The notes below the pieces were generated by a model. It was not told the origin of the DNA. It saw nothing but the letters and a program-made list of their open reading frames with translations, and did no database searches. Both the position numbers and the translations under genes were made by a program. DNA of 64,000 nucleotides. Source: Microbacterium sp. LCT-H2 (GTDB taxonomy: Bacteria > Actinomycetota > Actinomycetes > Actinomycetales > Microbacteriaceae). The DNA lies in NCBI RefSeq assembly GCF_001866135.1, contig NZ_MODW01000002.1:1-64000 (forward strand), written 5' to 3'. Shown here piece by piece: positions 31,719 to 40,135 of this stretch. Positions within the stretch are counted from its first letter, which is position 1, and the number at the start of each line of letters is the position of its first letter.

Positions 31719-33179
31719 CTAGAGCTCGACCGCGGAGGCCAGACCGAGGTCGTCCTCGTAGTCGTGGTCCTTCGTCTCCGGGGTGAAGATGAGCGCGATG
31801 AACGTCAGCACCGCCATCGACGACAGGTACAGTCCCACGAGCCACGGCTCGCCGCCGACAGCCGCCCACAGGGCCACCGCGATGAACGGCGCCACGGCCG
31901 CACCGAGGATCGACGACACGTTGTACGCGATCGCGGAGCCGGAGTAGCGCACGTTCGTCGGGAAGAGCTCCGGCAGGAGCGCCCCCATCGGCCCGAACGT
32001 CGTGCCCATGAGCATGAAGCCGAACACGAGGAAGGCCTGGGTGAGGGCCCCGGTGAACTTCGGGTCCGCCTGCGGGAGCAGGAAGATGTTGAACGACAGG
32101 CCGAAGACGACGATGAGTCCGGTGACCCACAGCAGCAGCTTGCGGCGTCCGATCGCGTCGGCGATCGGCCCGGACAGCAGCGTGAAGATGCCGAAGAACA
32201 CGACGCCGATGATCTGCATGAGCACGAAGTCCGTGTAGCCGAAGCCGAGGCCCGGGTAGAACTGCGCCGCGAACGCGCTCGGGTCGAAGTCTTTTCCGGT
32301 GGCTTCCGCCGCAGCACGGGCGGCGGCCGAGGCGGTCTCGAGGTCGGCGGCCTTCGTGCCGTAGGTGAGCGTGAAGTTCGTCATCAGGTAGAACAGCACG
32401 TAGGTCGCCAGCATGATGAACGTGCCGAGGATGAGCTGCTTCCAGTGGTGCCGGAACACGGTCGCGAGCGGGAGCTTGCGGATGGCCCCGGTCTTCTCCG
32501 CCTTCTTGAACGTGTCCGACTCGACGAGCCGGAGCCGCACCCACAGGCCGATGATGACCATGACGGCGGAGAACAGGAACGGCACGCGCCAGCCCCAGGA
32601 GAGGAAGGCCTCCGACTTCAGCGCCGGGTCCTCCGGGTGGGGGAGCGCGAAGTTGATGGCGAGGAAGATGCCGTTCGCGATGATGAAGCCGAGCGGCGCG
32701 CCCAGCTGCGGGAACGAGCCGTACCAGGCGCGCTTGCCCTTCGGGGCGTTCTCGGTGGCCACCAGCGCCGCGCCCGACCACTCGCCGCCCAACGCGAAGC
32801 CCTGGGCGAGACGGAGGATCAGCAGGAGCAGCGGGGCGACCCAGCCGATCTGCTGGAAGGTGGGCAGGAGGCCGATCACGAAGGTCGCGATGCCCATGGT
32901 GAGGAGCGATGCGACGAGGGTCGCCTTGCGCCCGAACTTGTCGCCGAAGTGCCCGAAGATCACGGCACCGATCGGGCGGGCGACCATCGCCGCGCCGAAG
33001 ACGGCGAACGACGACAGCAGCGACGCAGTGTCGTTCGTGCTCGGGAAGAAGAGCGTGGGGAAGACGAGCACGGCTGCCGTCGCGTAGACGTAGAAGTCGT
33101 AGAACTCGATGGTGGTGCCGACGAGGCTCGCGGTGATGACGCGCGAGCGGGGGTTCGCGGGCGTGGTGGCGGTGCTCAA
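31719..33179 (-). CDS. MFS transporter, metabolite:H+ symporter (MHS) family
   Basis: A 486-residue transporter with the MHS hallmarks GTTIEFYDFYVYA, GHFGDKFGRK after TM2 and RLAQGFALGGEWSGAAL; relatives include ShiA and ProP-like carriers for carboxylates or betaines. The extracytoplasmic loop between TM7 and TM8 is enlarged (about 30 extra residues, [20 protein letters not shown]). The start is TTG at 33179, with GGAG five bases upstream; no ATG or GTG fits better. Substrate unknown. Confidence 0.88.
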   Translation of the reverse strand: MSTATTPANPRSRVITASLVGTTIEFYDFYVYATAAVLVFPTLFFPSTNDTASLLSSFAVFGAAMVARPIGAVIFGHFGDKFGRKATLVASLLTMGIATFVIGLLPTFQQIGWVAPLLLLILRLAQGFALGGEWSGAALVATENAPKGKRAWYGSFPQLGAPLGFIIANGIFLAINFALPHPEDPALKSEAFLSWGWRVPFLFSAVMVIIGLWVRLRLVESDTFKKAEKTGAIRKLPLATVFRHHWKQLILGTFIMLATYVLFYLMTNFTLTYGTKAADLETASAAARAAAEATGKDFDPSAFAAQFYPGLGFGYTDFVLMQIIGVVFFGIFTLLSGPIADAIGRRKLLLWVTGLIVVFGLSFNIFLLPQADPKFTGALTQAFLVFGFMLMGTTFGPMGALLPELFPTNVRYSGSAIAYNVSSILGAAVAPFIAVALWAAVGGEPWLVGLYLSSMAVLTFIALIFTPETKDHDYEDDLGLASAVEL

Positions 33180-33194
33180 GGGGTCTCCGATCCT

Positions 33195-33212
33195 CCGCCG
33201 GTATACCAGCGG
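33195..33212. promoter_or_regulatory. palindromic operator over the MHS transporter promoter
   Basis: CCGCCGGTATACCAGCGG is an 18-bp palindrome with one mismatch pair around GGTATACC. On the minus strand TATACC can serve as the -10 with a -35-like TAGACT 16 bases upstream. ACTCG-GG-CGAGT lies next to it. Confidence 0.4.
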
Positions 33213-33324
33213 ACTCGGGCGAGTCTACGCCTTCCTGAGAGTTGGCTGGACGTTCATGACGCGAGGGTGCCGAGCGCGTCGGTGCCGCCGCGTAGAGTCG
33301 GGGAAGACCGGCCGGAGGGGGACC

Positions 33325-33822
33325 ATGACCACGCGGATGCTGCTCCTCGCCGACACGCACGTCCCGAAGCGGGCGAAGCGGCTGCCGGACGCGGTGCTCC
33401 AGGCGATCGACGAGGCCGACGTCGTCGTGCACGCGGGGGACTGGGTCGATCTCGCCACCGTCGAGCTGCTCCAGGCCCGCGCGCGTGTGCTCCACGGCGT
33501 GCACGGCAACAACGACGGCCCCGAGATCCGCCGGGTGCTGCCGGAGATCGCGCGGTTCACCGTGGAGGACACCGCCGTCGCCGTCGTCCATGAGACGGGC
33601 GCCGCGACCGGGCGCGAGAAGCGGATGGACCTGGCCTTCCCCGACGCCGGCCTGCTGGTCTTCGGGCACTCGCACATCCCCTGGGACACCGTGACGCCGA
33701 ACGGGCTGCGCCTGCTCAACCCGGGCTCTCCCACCGACCGGCGACGGCAGCCGGTGCACACGATGATGCACGTCGTGGTCGACGGGCGCGATGTCGAGGC
33801 GACCCTGGTGCCGCTCCGATGA
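33325..33822 (+). CDS. metallophosphoesterase, YfcE/MJ0936 type
   Basis: A 165-residue calcineurin-like phosphoesterase with the metal-site motifs LADTH, HAGDW, GNND, VHE and GHSH in order. Such small single-domain enzymes hydrolyse phosphodiesters. ATG follows GGAGGGG; a -10-like TAGAGT lies about 25 bases upstream. It overlaps the next gene by four bases. Confidence 0.9.
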   Translation: MTTRMLLLADTHVPKRAKRLPDAVLQAIDEADVVVHAGDWVDLATVELLQARARVLHGVHGNNDGPEIRRVLPEIARFTVEDTAVAVVHETGAATGREKRMDLAFPDAGLLVFGHSHIPWDTVTPNGLRLLNPGSPTDRRRQPVHTMMHVVVDGRDVEATLVPLR

Positions 33823-34322
33823 CGGACGACGGAGCCGACGGGCCGATCGCCTACCGGGCGCCGATGCGCTCGCGCGACGACGCCGTCGCCCCGGGGGTCG
33901 CGGTCGAGCGGGCGCTCGCCGGCGGGGTGTGCGGCATGGGCGGGCGGCTCGACCGCGAGCCCCGCTCCCTGACCGCGGCGCTCGCGGCCGTCGATGCCCG
34001 TCATGGCGAGCGAGCGGCGCGGCGGCTGGAGCGGTTCGCGGCGCTTCCGACGGGAACCCTCGTCTGGACGCGGGACGTCGACGGGTACTTCTGGCTCGGG
34101 ACGCTGACGGGGCCGTGGCGCTACGACGACGATCCGGCGGCGGCGGCGGCAGACCTCGTGCACGTGCGCGACTGCACCTGGTCCTCGCGCCCGGTGGCAA
34201 CCGCCGACGTCCCGCCGGGCGTCACGGCCACGTTCGCCCGCGGCGGACGCAACGGCCAGCGCATCCGGACGGCCGGGGCCGCGGAGCAGTCAGCCGCACT
34301 CTGGGAGCGCGGCGTCCGCTGA
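33819..34322 (+). CDS. conserved hypothetical protein
   Basis: A 167-residue soluble protein overlapping the phosphoesterase by ATGA. Visible landmarks are GVCGMGGRLDREP, TLVWTRDVDGYFWLGTLTGPWRYD and DLVHVRDCTW. The WxRxxDGxFWLG pattern suggests a small beta-rich domain. I do not recognise the family. Confidence 0.65.
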   Translation: MTDDGADGPIAYRAPMRSRDDAVAPGVAVERALAGGVCGMGGRLDREPRSLTAALAAVDARHGERAARRLERFAALPTGTLVWTRDVDGYFWLGTLTGPWRYDDDPAAAAADLVHVRDCTWSSRPVATADVPPGVTATFARGGRNGQRIRTAGAAEQSAALWERGVR

Positions 34323-34330
34323 TCCGCGCC

Positions 34331-34690
34331 TCAGCGCCAGATCGCGGCGATGGCCGCGTTGACCGCGGTGAGGATGCCCACGAGCCAGAAGATCGCCGGC
34401 GGCACCACCTGGTCGCGCTTCTGGCGCGCCGTCCCGATCCCGAGCAGGGCGCCGATGGCGAGGAGGATGACGAGCTTCGTGCCGATCTTGGCGTAGTTCA
34501 TCTCGACGCCTTCGGGGAGGCCCCACGGGGCGGCGAGGGCGAGGCCGGCGACTGCGGCGATCGTCATGCCGATGGTCATCAGACGCGTGAACACCCGCTT
34601 GCCGCCGAACGCCTGCGCCGCCCAAGCTCCGAAGAGCACGGCGAAGCCGATGAGGTGGACGAAGAGCACGATGTGGCGCAGGGTCTCCAT
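34331..34690 (-). CDS. four-helix membrane protein of unknown function
   Basis: A 119-residue protein with four hydrophobic segments (residues ~6-24, 36-55, 66-85 and 95-117). ATG at 34690 is six bases after a -10-like TACGGT, so leaderless. A longer in-frame start would run through this promoter. It lies downstream of ribH on the same strand, but appears separately transcribed. No family recognised. Confidence 0.65.
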   Translation of the reverse strand: METLRHIVLFVHLIGFAVLFGAWAAQAFGGKRVFTRLMTIGMTIAAVAGLALAAPWGLPEGVEMNYAKIGTKLVILLAIGALLGIGTARQKRDQVVPPAIFWLVGILTAVNAAIAAIWR

Positions 34691-34775
34691 GCCCTCACCG
34701 TACGAGAGTGCGGCGTTCCGCGCCACCAAGGCACGCCTGACCTCGCGCCCGCGATCGGGCGCGAGGTGGAGGGAG

Positions 34776-35249
34776 TCAGCCGCGCAGCTCGCGGATCACG
34801 AGGGCGGTGCGCAGCGCCGCGTCCGCGGCCTCCGCGCCCTTGTCCTCCTTCGAGCCCTCCAGGCCCGCGCGGTCCAGTCCCTGCTTCTCGTCGTCGAGCG
34901 TGAGCAGCCCGAACCCGACCGGCTTACCGGCATCGAGGGAGACCCGGGTGAGGCCGTCCGTCGCCGCCGCCGAGACGTACTCGAAGTGCGGCGTGCCGCC
35001 ACGGATGATGACCCCGAGGGCGACCACCGCGTCCGCACCGCCGGCGAAGGCGGCCTGTGCGGCCACGGCGAGCTCGAACGAACCGGGCACCCGCACGAGC
35101 CGATGCGTCGCCCCCGCCTCGTCGAGTACCCGCTGCGCACCGGCGATCAGGCCGTTCGAGATCACCTCGTGCCAGGTGCCGGCGATCACGACGACCTCCA
35201 GCCCCCGCCCGTCGATGTTCCCCGTCTTCGGTGCTCCGGCGCCGCTCAT
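34776..35249 (-). CDS. ribH: 6,7-dimethyl-8-ribityllumazine synthase
   Basis: A 157-residue enzyme that condenses 5-amino-6-ribitylaminouracil with dihydroxybutanone phosphate. Substrate-site blocks GTWHEVISNGLIAGA, VPGSFELAVAAQ and ALGVIIRGGTPHFEYVS are intact. Its start overlaps the ribBA stop (ATGA). Last gene of the riboflavin operon. Confidence 0.96.
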   Translation of the reverse strand: MSGAGAPKTGNIDGRGLEVVVIAGTWHEVISNGLIAGAQRVLDEAGATHRLVRVPGSFELAVAAQAAFAGGADAVVALGVIIRGGTPHFEYVSAAATDGLTRVSLDAGKPVGFGLLTLDDEKQGLDRAGLEGSKEDKGAEAADAALRTALVIRELRG

Positions 35250-36514
35250 TCCTCGTCCTTTCCTGCCGCGAGAGCCTCGGCGAGCTCTGCCTCGCCGATG
35301 ATGTGGCCCATGCGGTCGCGCTTGGTCTCCAGATACTGATGGTTGTTCGGGCCCACGCCCACGATCAGCGGCACCTGCTCGACGACGTCGAGGCCGAGCT
35401 CGCGCAGCTTGTTCACCTTGTCGGTGTTGTTGGTGAGCAGCCGGACCTTCGAGACGCCGAGGTCGGTGAGGATCCCGGCCGCTGCCGCGTAGTCGCGGGC
35501 GTCCGCCGGGAGGCCCAGCGCCAGGTTCGCGTCGACGGTGTCCAGGCCGTCCTCCTGCAGGCTGTAGGCGCGCAGTTTGTTGATGAGCCCGATGCCCCGA
35601 CCCTCGTGCCCGCGCATGTAGATGACGATGCCGCCCTCGCGGTCGATCGCGTCCAGCGCGGCGTCGAGCTGTGGCCCGCACTCGCACTTCTGGGAGCCGA
35701 ATGCCTCGCCGGTCAGGCACTCGGAGTGCACGCGGACGAGCGCGGTCTCGGTCGGCTCGCCGGACACGACCGCGATGTGGTCGGTGCCGGTGACGCGGTC
35801 CTTGTAGGCGAGGAAGCGGAACCTGCCGTGGTCGGTGGGCACGGTGGCGTCGGCACGGAGGCTCACGCGGCGTCCGCGCTGGGCGGCCGGTGTCGCTCCG
35901 TCCGGGTCGATCTCGTTGAGATGCGCGATGAGCTGCTCGATCGTGATGACCGGCACACCGTCGCGGGCGCCCAGTTCGAGGAGCCCGGGAAGCCGCATCA
36001 TGCTGCCGTCCTCGGCGACGACCTCGGCGATGGCGCCGACGGGCCGGAGGCCGGCGAGCTTCATGAGCTCGACCGCGGCCTCGGTGTGGCCGCTCCGCTC
36101 GCGAACGCCGCCGTCGACGGCCCGCAGCGGCAGCACGTGGCCGGGGCGGATGAGGCTCGCAGGGGTCGAGTCGGGGTTCGCGAGCACGGTGAGGGTGCGG
36201 GCGCGGTCGCTCGCGCTGATCCCGGTCGTCACGCCCTCCGCGGCGTCGACGCTCACGGTGTAGGCGGTGGAGCGGGCGTCCTCGCTGGCCGCGACCATCG
36301 GCGGGAGGTTGAGGCTGTCCGCGAGGTCGGTGGGCATCGGCGCGCAGAGGAAGCCGGACGACCAGCGCACCGTCCACGCCACCCATTCGGGGGTGGCGAG
36401 CTCGGCGGAGAGGACGACGTCCCCCTCGTTCTCGCGGTTCTCGTCGTCGGCCACGAGCACGGGCCGGCCGGCGCGCAGCGCCTCCAGGGCCTCGGGGATG
36501 GTTGCCAGGCTCAT
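35246..36514 (-). CDS. ribBA: bifunctional DHBP synthase / GTP cyclohydrolase II
   Basis: A 422-residue fusion. Residues ~1-205 are 3,4-dihydroxy-2-butanone-4-phosphate synthase (DDENRENEGD metal loop, RPGHVLPLRA, GHTEAAVEL). Residues ~210-405 are GTP cyclohydrolase II with Cys ligands in ECLTGEAFGSQKCECG and the RGHEGRGIGL loop. It provides both branches of substrate for riboflavin. ATGA overlaps at both ends. Confidence 0.96.
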   Translation of the reverse strand: MSLATIPEALEALRAGRPVLVADDENRENEGDVVLSAELATPEWVAWTVRWSSGFLCAPMPTDLADSLNLPPMVAASEDARSTAYTVSVDAAEGVTTGISASDRARTLTVLANPDSTPASLIRPGHVLPLRAVDGGVRERSGHTEAAVELMKLAGLRPVGAIAEVVAEDGSMMRLPGLLELGARDGVPVITIEQLIAHLNEIDPDGATPAAQRGRRVSLRADATVPTDHGRFRFLAYKDRVTGTDHIAVVSGEPTETALVRVHSECLTGEAFGSQKCECGPQLDAALDAIDREGGIVIYMRGHEGRGIGLINKLRAYSLQEDGLDTVDANLALGLPADARDYAAAAGILTDLGVSKVRLLTNNTDKVNKLRELGLDVVEQVPLIVGVGPNNHQYLETKRDRMGHIIGEAELAEALAAGKDEE

Positions 36515-37179
36515 CGCGAGCCCCCTTCCGGTGCGGCGCGGAACGCGAGCAGCCGCTCGACGTGCCGCGCGAGGATGTCGGTCTCCAGGTTCACGCGGTC
36601 GCCGACCGCGCGGGTGCCGAGGGTGGTCGCCGCCAGGGTCTCCGGGATGAGCGACACCTCGAACCAGTGCCCGCCCCGGGACCCTGAGCCGTCCGGGGTC
36701 CCTGAGCCTGTCGAAGGGGTCGCAGGGCTCACCGCGCTCACGGTCAGCGAAGTGCCGTCGACCGAGATGGAGCCCTTGTCGACGACGAGCGGCGCGAGGT
36801 CGTCCGGAAGGCTGATGCGGAGCACGCTCCACTCCGCGCCCGGGCGCACCTCGAGCACGACACCGGTCCCGTCGACGTGGCCCTGCACGATATGCCCGCC
36901 GAGCCGCGCACCGACGGGCATCGCCTTCTCGATGTTGACTCTCGTGCCGACGGTCGCCGTGCCGAGGGCCGCGACGTCGAGCGTCTGCTTCATGACGTCG
37001 GCGTCGAAGGTCTCCGCGGTGGAGCCGACGACGGTCAGGCAGACGCCGGAGACCGCGATCGACTCCCCGTGCACGGCGTCGGCGGCCGCCTTCGGGGCGC
37101 GGACCGTGAGCCGCCAGCCGTCGCCCGCCTCGGCGATGGCGGTGATCTCGCCGATCTCCTCGATGATTCCGGTGAACAT
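36511..37179 (-). CDS. ribE: riboflavin synthase alpha chain with in-frame insertion
   Basis: A 222-residue enzyme that dismutates two lumazines to riboflavin. Two homologous beta-barrel halves start at MFTGIIEEIG and near GGHIVQGHVDGTG. Residues ~152-170 (TPSTGSGTPDGSGSRGG), between SLTVSAV and HWFEVSLIPET, are extra and lie on a surface turn. The DNA of this insertion holds the repeat CCCTGAGCCTGTCGAAGGG plus a truncated copy. The same repeat is found in ppc. The enzyme is probably active. Confidence 0.95.
   Translation of the reverse strand: MFTGIIEEIGEITAIAEAGDGWRLTVRAPKAAADAVHGESIAVSGVCLTVVGSTAETFDADVMKQTLDVAALGTATVGTRVNIEKAMPVGARLGGHIVQGHVDGTGVVLEVRPGAEWSVLRISLPDDLAPLVVDKGSISVDGTSLTVSAVSPATPSTGSGTPDGSGSRGGHWFEVSLIPETLAATTLGTRAVGDRVNLETDILARHVERLLAFRAAPEGGSR
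36700..36718. repeat. short dispersed repeat inside ribE
   Basis: CCCTGAGCCTGTCGAAGGG, identical to 48243-48261 in ppc. A truncated copy (CCCTGAGCCGTCC) is adjacent near 36682. The coding strand reads PSTGSG in both genes. Confidence 0.85.
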
Positions 37180-38237
37180 CAGAGGCTTCCCTCCTTCTCC
37201 GGGCCCGTGTGGTCCGGGTCGTCCGCGTCCGCAGGATGCGCGATCGCGAGCAGGTCTGCGCCCAACGGCAGCCACTCGTCCACGACGAGGCGACGTGCCT
37301 GGTCGATCGAACGGACACCGATGTCGGTCACGGCCAGGCGGCTCCCGCCCAGGAGGACCGGGGCGACGTAGGCGAGCACACGGTCCGCGAGTCCGGCGGC
37401 GAGGAACGCGCTGGCGAGCGTCGGGCCGCCCTCCACGAACAGCGTCTGGATGCCGCGCGCGTGCAGCGCGGCGAGGACCGCCGACAGGTCGTGCGTGTCG
37501 AAGAACAACGGCGTGTGCGGATGGCGGTGCACCGCCGCATCCGCAGGGGTGGGCCGGGCGCCGATCACGACCGGGACGGGCTGATGCGGGAGGAGCTCGT
37601 CGCCGGCGCGGGCGGTGAGCGCAGGGTCGTCGGCGAGCACGGTGCCGGTGCCCACGGCGATGGCGTCGGCCTCGGCGCGTCGCCGGTGCACGTCGGCACG
37701 CGCCTCCGGACCGGTGATCCACTGGCTGGTGCCGTCGTCCGCCGCGGCCCTGCCGTCGAGGCTCTGCGCCCACTTCACGGTGACGTGCGGACGGCCGCGC
37801 CGCGCCGCGAAGAGCCAGTCGCCGATCAGCGCCCGCGCCTCCTCGGCCCGTTCCCTGGCTTCGACGCTGACGCCCGCGGCGCGCAGCCGCTCTGCGCCGC
37901 CGCCGGAGACCTCACCCGGGTCGTCGAGGGCGTAGACGACCCTGGCCACCCCGGCCTCGATGAGCGCGAGCGCGCACGGACCGGTGCGACCGGTGTGGTT
38001 GCACGGTTCGAGGGTGACGACCGCGGTCGCGCCGCGTGCAGCGCCAGGGGCGAGCTTCGACAGCGCGTCGACCTCGGCGTGCGGAGTGCCGGAGCCCCGG
38101 TGCCAGCCCTCGGCCAGCACCTCGCCGTCGGGGGAGAGGAGCACGGCGCCCACCTGCGGATTGACTCCGCGGGGGCCTCGGGTCGCGAGGGCGAGCGCGC
38201 GATCCATCGCGCGGCGCTCTGTCGCGGTCACTGCCAT
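37179..38237 (-). CDS. ribD: riboflavin-specific deaminase/reductase
   Basis: A 352-residue bifunctional enzyme. The N-terminal deaminase has zinc motifs HAEVDAL and EPCNHTGRTGPC; the C-terminal reductase has KWAQSLDGRAA, SQWITGPEAR and EGGPTLASAFL. It carries out the second and third steps of riboflavin synthesis. ATG at 38237 follows GAGAGGA. It is the first gene after the FMN riboswitch, and its stop shares one base with the ribE start. Confidence 0.95.
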   Translation of the reverse strand: MAVTATERRAMDRALALATRGPRGVNPQVGAVLLSPDGEVLAEGWHRGSGTPHAEVDALSKLAPGAARGATAVVTLEPCNHTGRTGPCALALIEAGVARVVYALDDPGEVSGGGAERLRAAGVSVEARERAEEARALIGDWLFAARRGRPHVTVKWAQSLDGRAAADDGTSQWITGPEARADVHRRRAEADAIAVGTGTVLADDPALTARAGDELLPHQPVPVVIGARPTPADAAVHRHPHTPLFFDTHDLSAVLAALHARGIQTLFVEGGPTLASAFLAAGLADRVLAYVAPVLLGGSRLAVTDIGVRSIDQARRLVVDEWLPLGADLLAIAHPADADDPDHTGPEKEGSL

Positions 38238-38303
38238 CCGTCGTCCTCTCTGCGGCCTCGGGGTCGCTGCAGGGTGGCGGAACGGACGCACGCGCGTGCG
38301 CCT

Positions 38304-38444
38304 CGTGCTGCCTCCCTTCCGGACTAGCGAGGTGTCCCTCGCATCACCGTCGGTTCCGGAATTCCACCGGATCGGCATCCCGATCACTCGGAACGCTCGC
38401 GGACTGTCACCGCCGGTTCGGATTCCCACCGACCCCGGAGCACG
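38304..38444 (-). promoter_or_regulatory. FMN riboswitch (RFN element)
   Basis: On the minus strand the element runs from CGUGCU to AGCACG, which close the P1 stem. Inside are the conserved RFN blocks GGUCGGUGGGAAUCCGAACC, GGCGGUGACAGUCCGC, GGUGGAAUUCCGGAACC, GACGGUGAUG and AGUCCGGAAGGGAGGCAGC. It lies 66 bases upstream of ribD and should reduce rib operon expression when FMN is abundant. A -10-like TACACT is just upstream, near 38457-38462. Confidence 0.92.
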
Positions 38445-38514
38445 TTGCTGCTCTGAGTGTACTCAACGCGTCCGCGCCCGTTTCATTCCGTGGCAGGGGG
38501 GCGGTCCCCGCCCC

Positions 38515-39378
38515 TCACTTGAGCAGGCGGGAGAGCCGCCGGTCGGCGAGCACCTTGCCGCCGGTCTGACAGGTGGGGCAGTACTCCAGGGAGCGGTCCG
38601 CGAAGAAGACGCTGCGCACCTCATCGCCGCAGACCGGACACGCCTCGCCCCGGCGGGCGTGCACCCGCATGCCGCGGCGCTTGGCGTCCTTGAGGTCAGC
38701 CGGAGGTTTGCCCGCGGCGGCCGCGACGGCCTCGGCGAGGGTCTCCTGCATCGCCGCGAACAGGCGGTCGATCTCGGCGTCGTCCAGCGTGCCGGCGATC
38801 GCATACGGCGACATGCGGGCCGCGTGCAGGATCTCGTCCGAGTAGGCGTTGCCGATGCCCGCGATCACGCCCTGGTCGCGCAGCAGACCCTTGATCTGCA
38901 TCCGCCGGTCGTCCAGCAGCGCGGCGAAGGCGTCGCGCGTGAAGGACGGATCGAGCGGGTCGGGGCCGAGCCGCGCGATGCCGGGCACCTCGGCGGGGTC
39001 GCGGACCACGTACACGGCCAGCGACTTCTTCGTCCCGGCCTCGGTCAGGTCGAAGCCGCTGCCGTCGTCGAGAGCGATCCGCAGCGCGATGGGCGACTTG
39101 CCCGGCTTGAGGAGCGTGGTCGGCAGGGTGTCGTACCAGCGCAGCCATCCGGCCTTCGCCAGGTGGAAGACGAGGTGCAGCTCGGACCCGCAGGAGAGCA
39201 CCACGAACTTGCCGCGACGCTCCGCCCCGGTGATCGCCGCGCCTTCCAGCGCCGAGATCGGCGGGTCGTAGGTCTTCAGCGCGGCGATCGCGGCCACGGA
39301 GGCACGGGTGATCGTGCGTCCGGTGGTGCGCTCGCCGAGGAACGCGACGAGTCCTTCGACCTCCGGCATCTCAGGCAT
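38515..39378 (-). CDS. Fpg/Nei-family DNA glycosylase
   Basis: A 287-residue glycosylase/AP lyase for oxidised bases. After Met removal the catalytic Pro and Glu are exposed (PEMPEVE); the beta-clamp Lys is in RRGKFVV; H2TH shows DQGVIAGIGNAYSDEIL; the C-terminal zinc finger is CPVC...CPTC. The sequence resembles the second actinobacterial Fpg/Nei group rather than classical MutM. ATG at 39378 follows a -10-like CAGGAT by six bases. Confidence 0.9.
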   Translation of the reverse strand: MPEMPEVEGLVAFLGERTTGRTITRASVAAIAALKTYDPPISALEGAAITGAERRGKFVVLSCGSELHLVFHLAKAGWLRWYDTLPTTLLKPGKSPIALRIALDDGSGFDLTEAGTKKSLAVYVVRDPAEVPGIARLGPDPLDPSFTRDAFAALLDDRRMQIKGLLRDQGVIAGIGNAYSDEILHAARMSPYAIAGTLDDAEIDRLFAAMQETLAEAVAAAAGKPPADLKDAKRRGMRVHARRGEACPVCGDEVRSVFFADRSLEYCPTCQTGGKVLADRRLSRLLK

Positions 39379-39428
39379 GCAGCCATCCTGTCACCGGGGT
39401 CCGACGCTGTCACGCGTCGGTCGTCCGT

Positions 39429-39992
39429 TCAGAGCACCGGCCACTCGACCGGCGTCCGGTCGTCGTCGCGCAGCAGCCCGGCGAGCCAGCCGTCGTCCCG
39501 TCCGCGCTGGCTGGTGAGTCCCTGACGCATGGTGCCCTCGAAGCGGAAGCCGAGGGCGCGGGCCGCGCGGGCGGAGGGGATGTTGCCCACGACGGCCTGC
39601 CAGCGGATGCGGGCGAGGCCGAGCTCCGCGAAGCCCCAGTCGAGCACGGCCCGCGCGGCCTCGACGAGGTAGCCGCGGCCGCGGGCATCGGCGACGACCC
39701 AGTAGCCGAGCTCGGCGTGGCCGCCGGCCGCGTGCTCGACGATGTGGTGGAGCCCCACCATGCCCACGAGCGCGCCGTCGGCGTAGACGCCCCAGACGGT
39801 CTGCGAGCCGTCCTCCCACCACTGCTCGACGAGGGCGACGAAGTCCTCCGCGTCCTGCCGGAAGTAGGGGGAGGGCACCGTCGTCCACCGCGCGATCTCC
39901 GGGTCCTGGCAGGCCTCGGTGATCGCGTCGACATCCGCCTCCGTCGGGGCATGGAGGACGAGTCGTGCGGTGGTGAGGGTGACCGGAAGCAT
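39429..39992 (-). CDS. GNAT acetyltransferase, RimJ/RimL-like
   Basis: A 187-residue N-acetyltransferase. TARLVLHAPTEADVDAI opens the fold, the acetyl-CoA loop is VVADARGRGYLVEAARAVLDWGF, and NIPSARAARALGFRFEG is the C-terminal motif. It may acetylate a protein N-terminus or a small molecule. ATG is six bases after TAGGCT on the minus strand, indicating a leaderless transcript. Confidence 0.85.
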   Translation of the reverse strand: MLPVTLTTARLVLHAPTEADVDAITEACQDPEIARWTTVPSPYFRQDAEDFVALVEQWWEDGSQTVWGVYADGALVGMVGLHHIVEHAAGGHAELGYWVVADARGRGYLVEAARAVLDWGFAELGLARIRWQAVVGNIPSARAARALGFRFEGTMRQGLTSQRGRDDGWLAGLLRDDDRTPVEWPVL

Positions 39993-40009
39993 CCCTCCAG
40001 CCTAAGACG

Positions 40010-40088
40010 CTCGACCCGGCCCCTTCGGTTCGCCCCGGCCCCTTCCGCGCGTCCGTAACGGGGTGGGAGGCACGGAAAGGGGTGGGAG
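40010..40088. repeat. ~78-bp palindromic repeat, diverged copy 3
   Basis: CTCGACCCGGCCCCTTCGG...CCGGCCCCTTCCGCGC / CCGTAACGGGGTGGGAGG...GGAAAGGGGTGGGAG resembles the copies at 23980 and 25125 in size and central TAACGGG, with more changes. It lies between the divergent acetyltransferase and mfd genes. Confidence 0.55.
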
Positions 40089-40135
40089 GGGAGGAAGCCG
40101 ACCGCAGTGTCCGTGGGCGCGATTAGGCTTGTCCG

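Noticed and set aside
36682-36718. Intein or split gene in ribE
   Set aside because: The extra segment is under 20 residues, has no splicing motifs and is explained by the short dispersed repeat.
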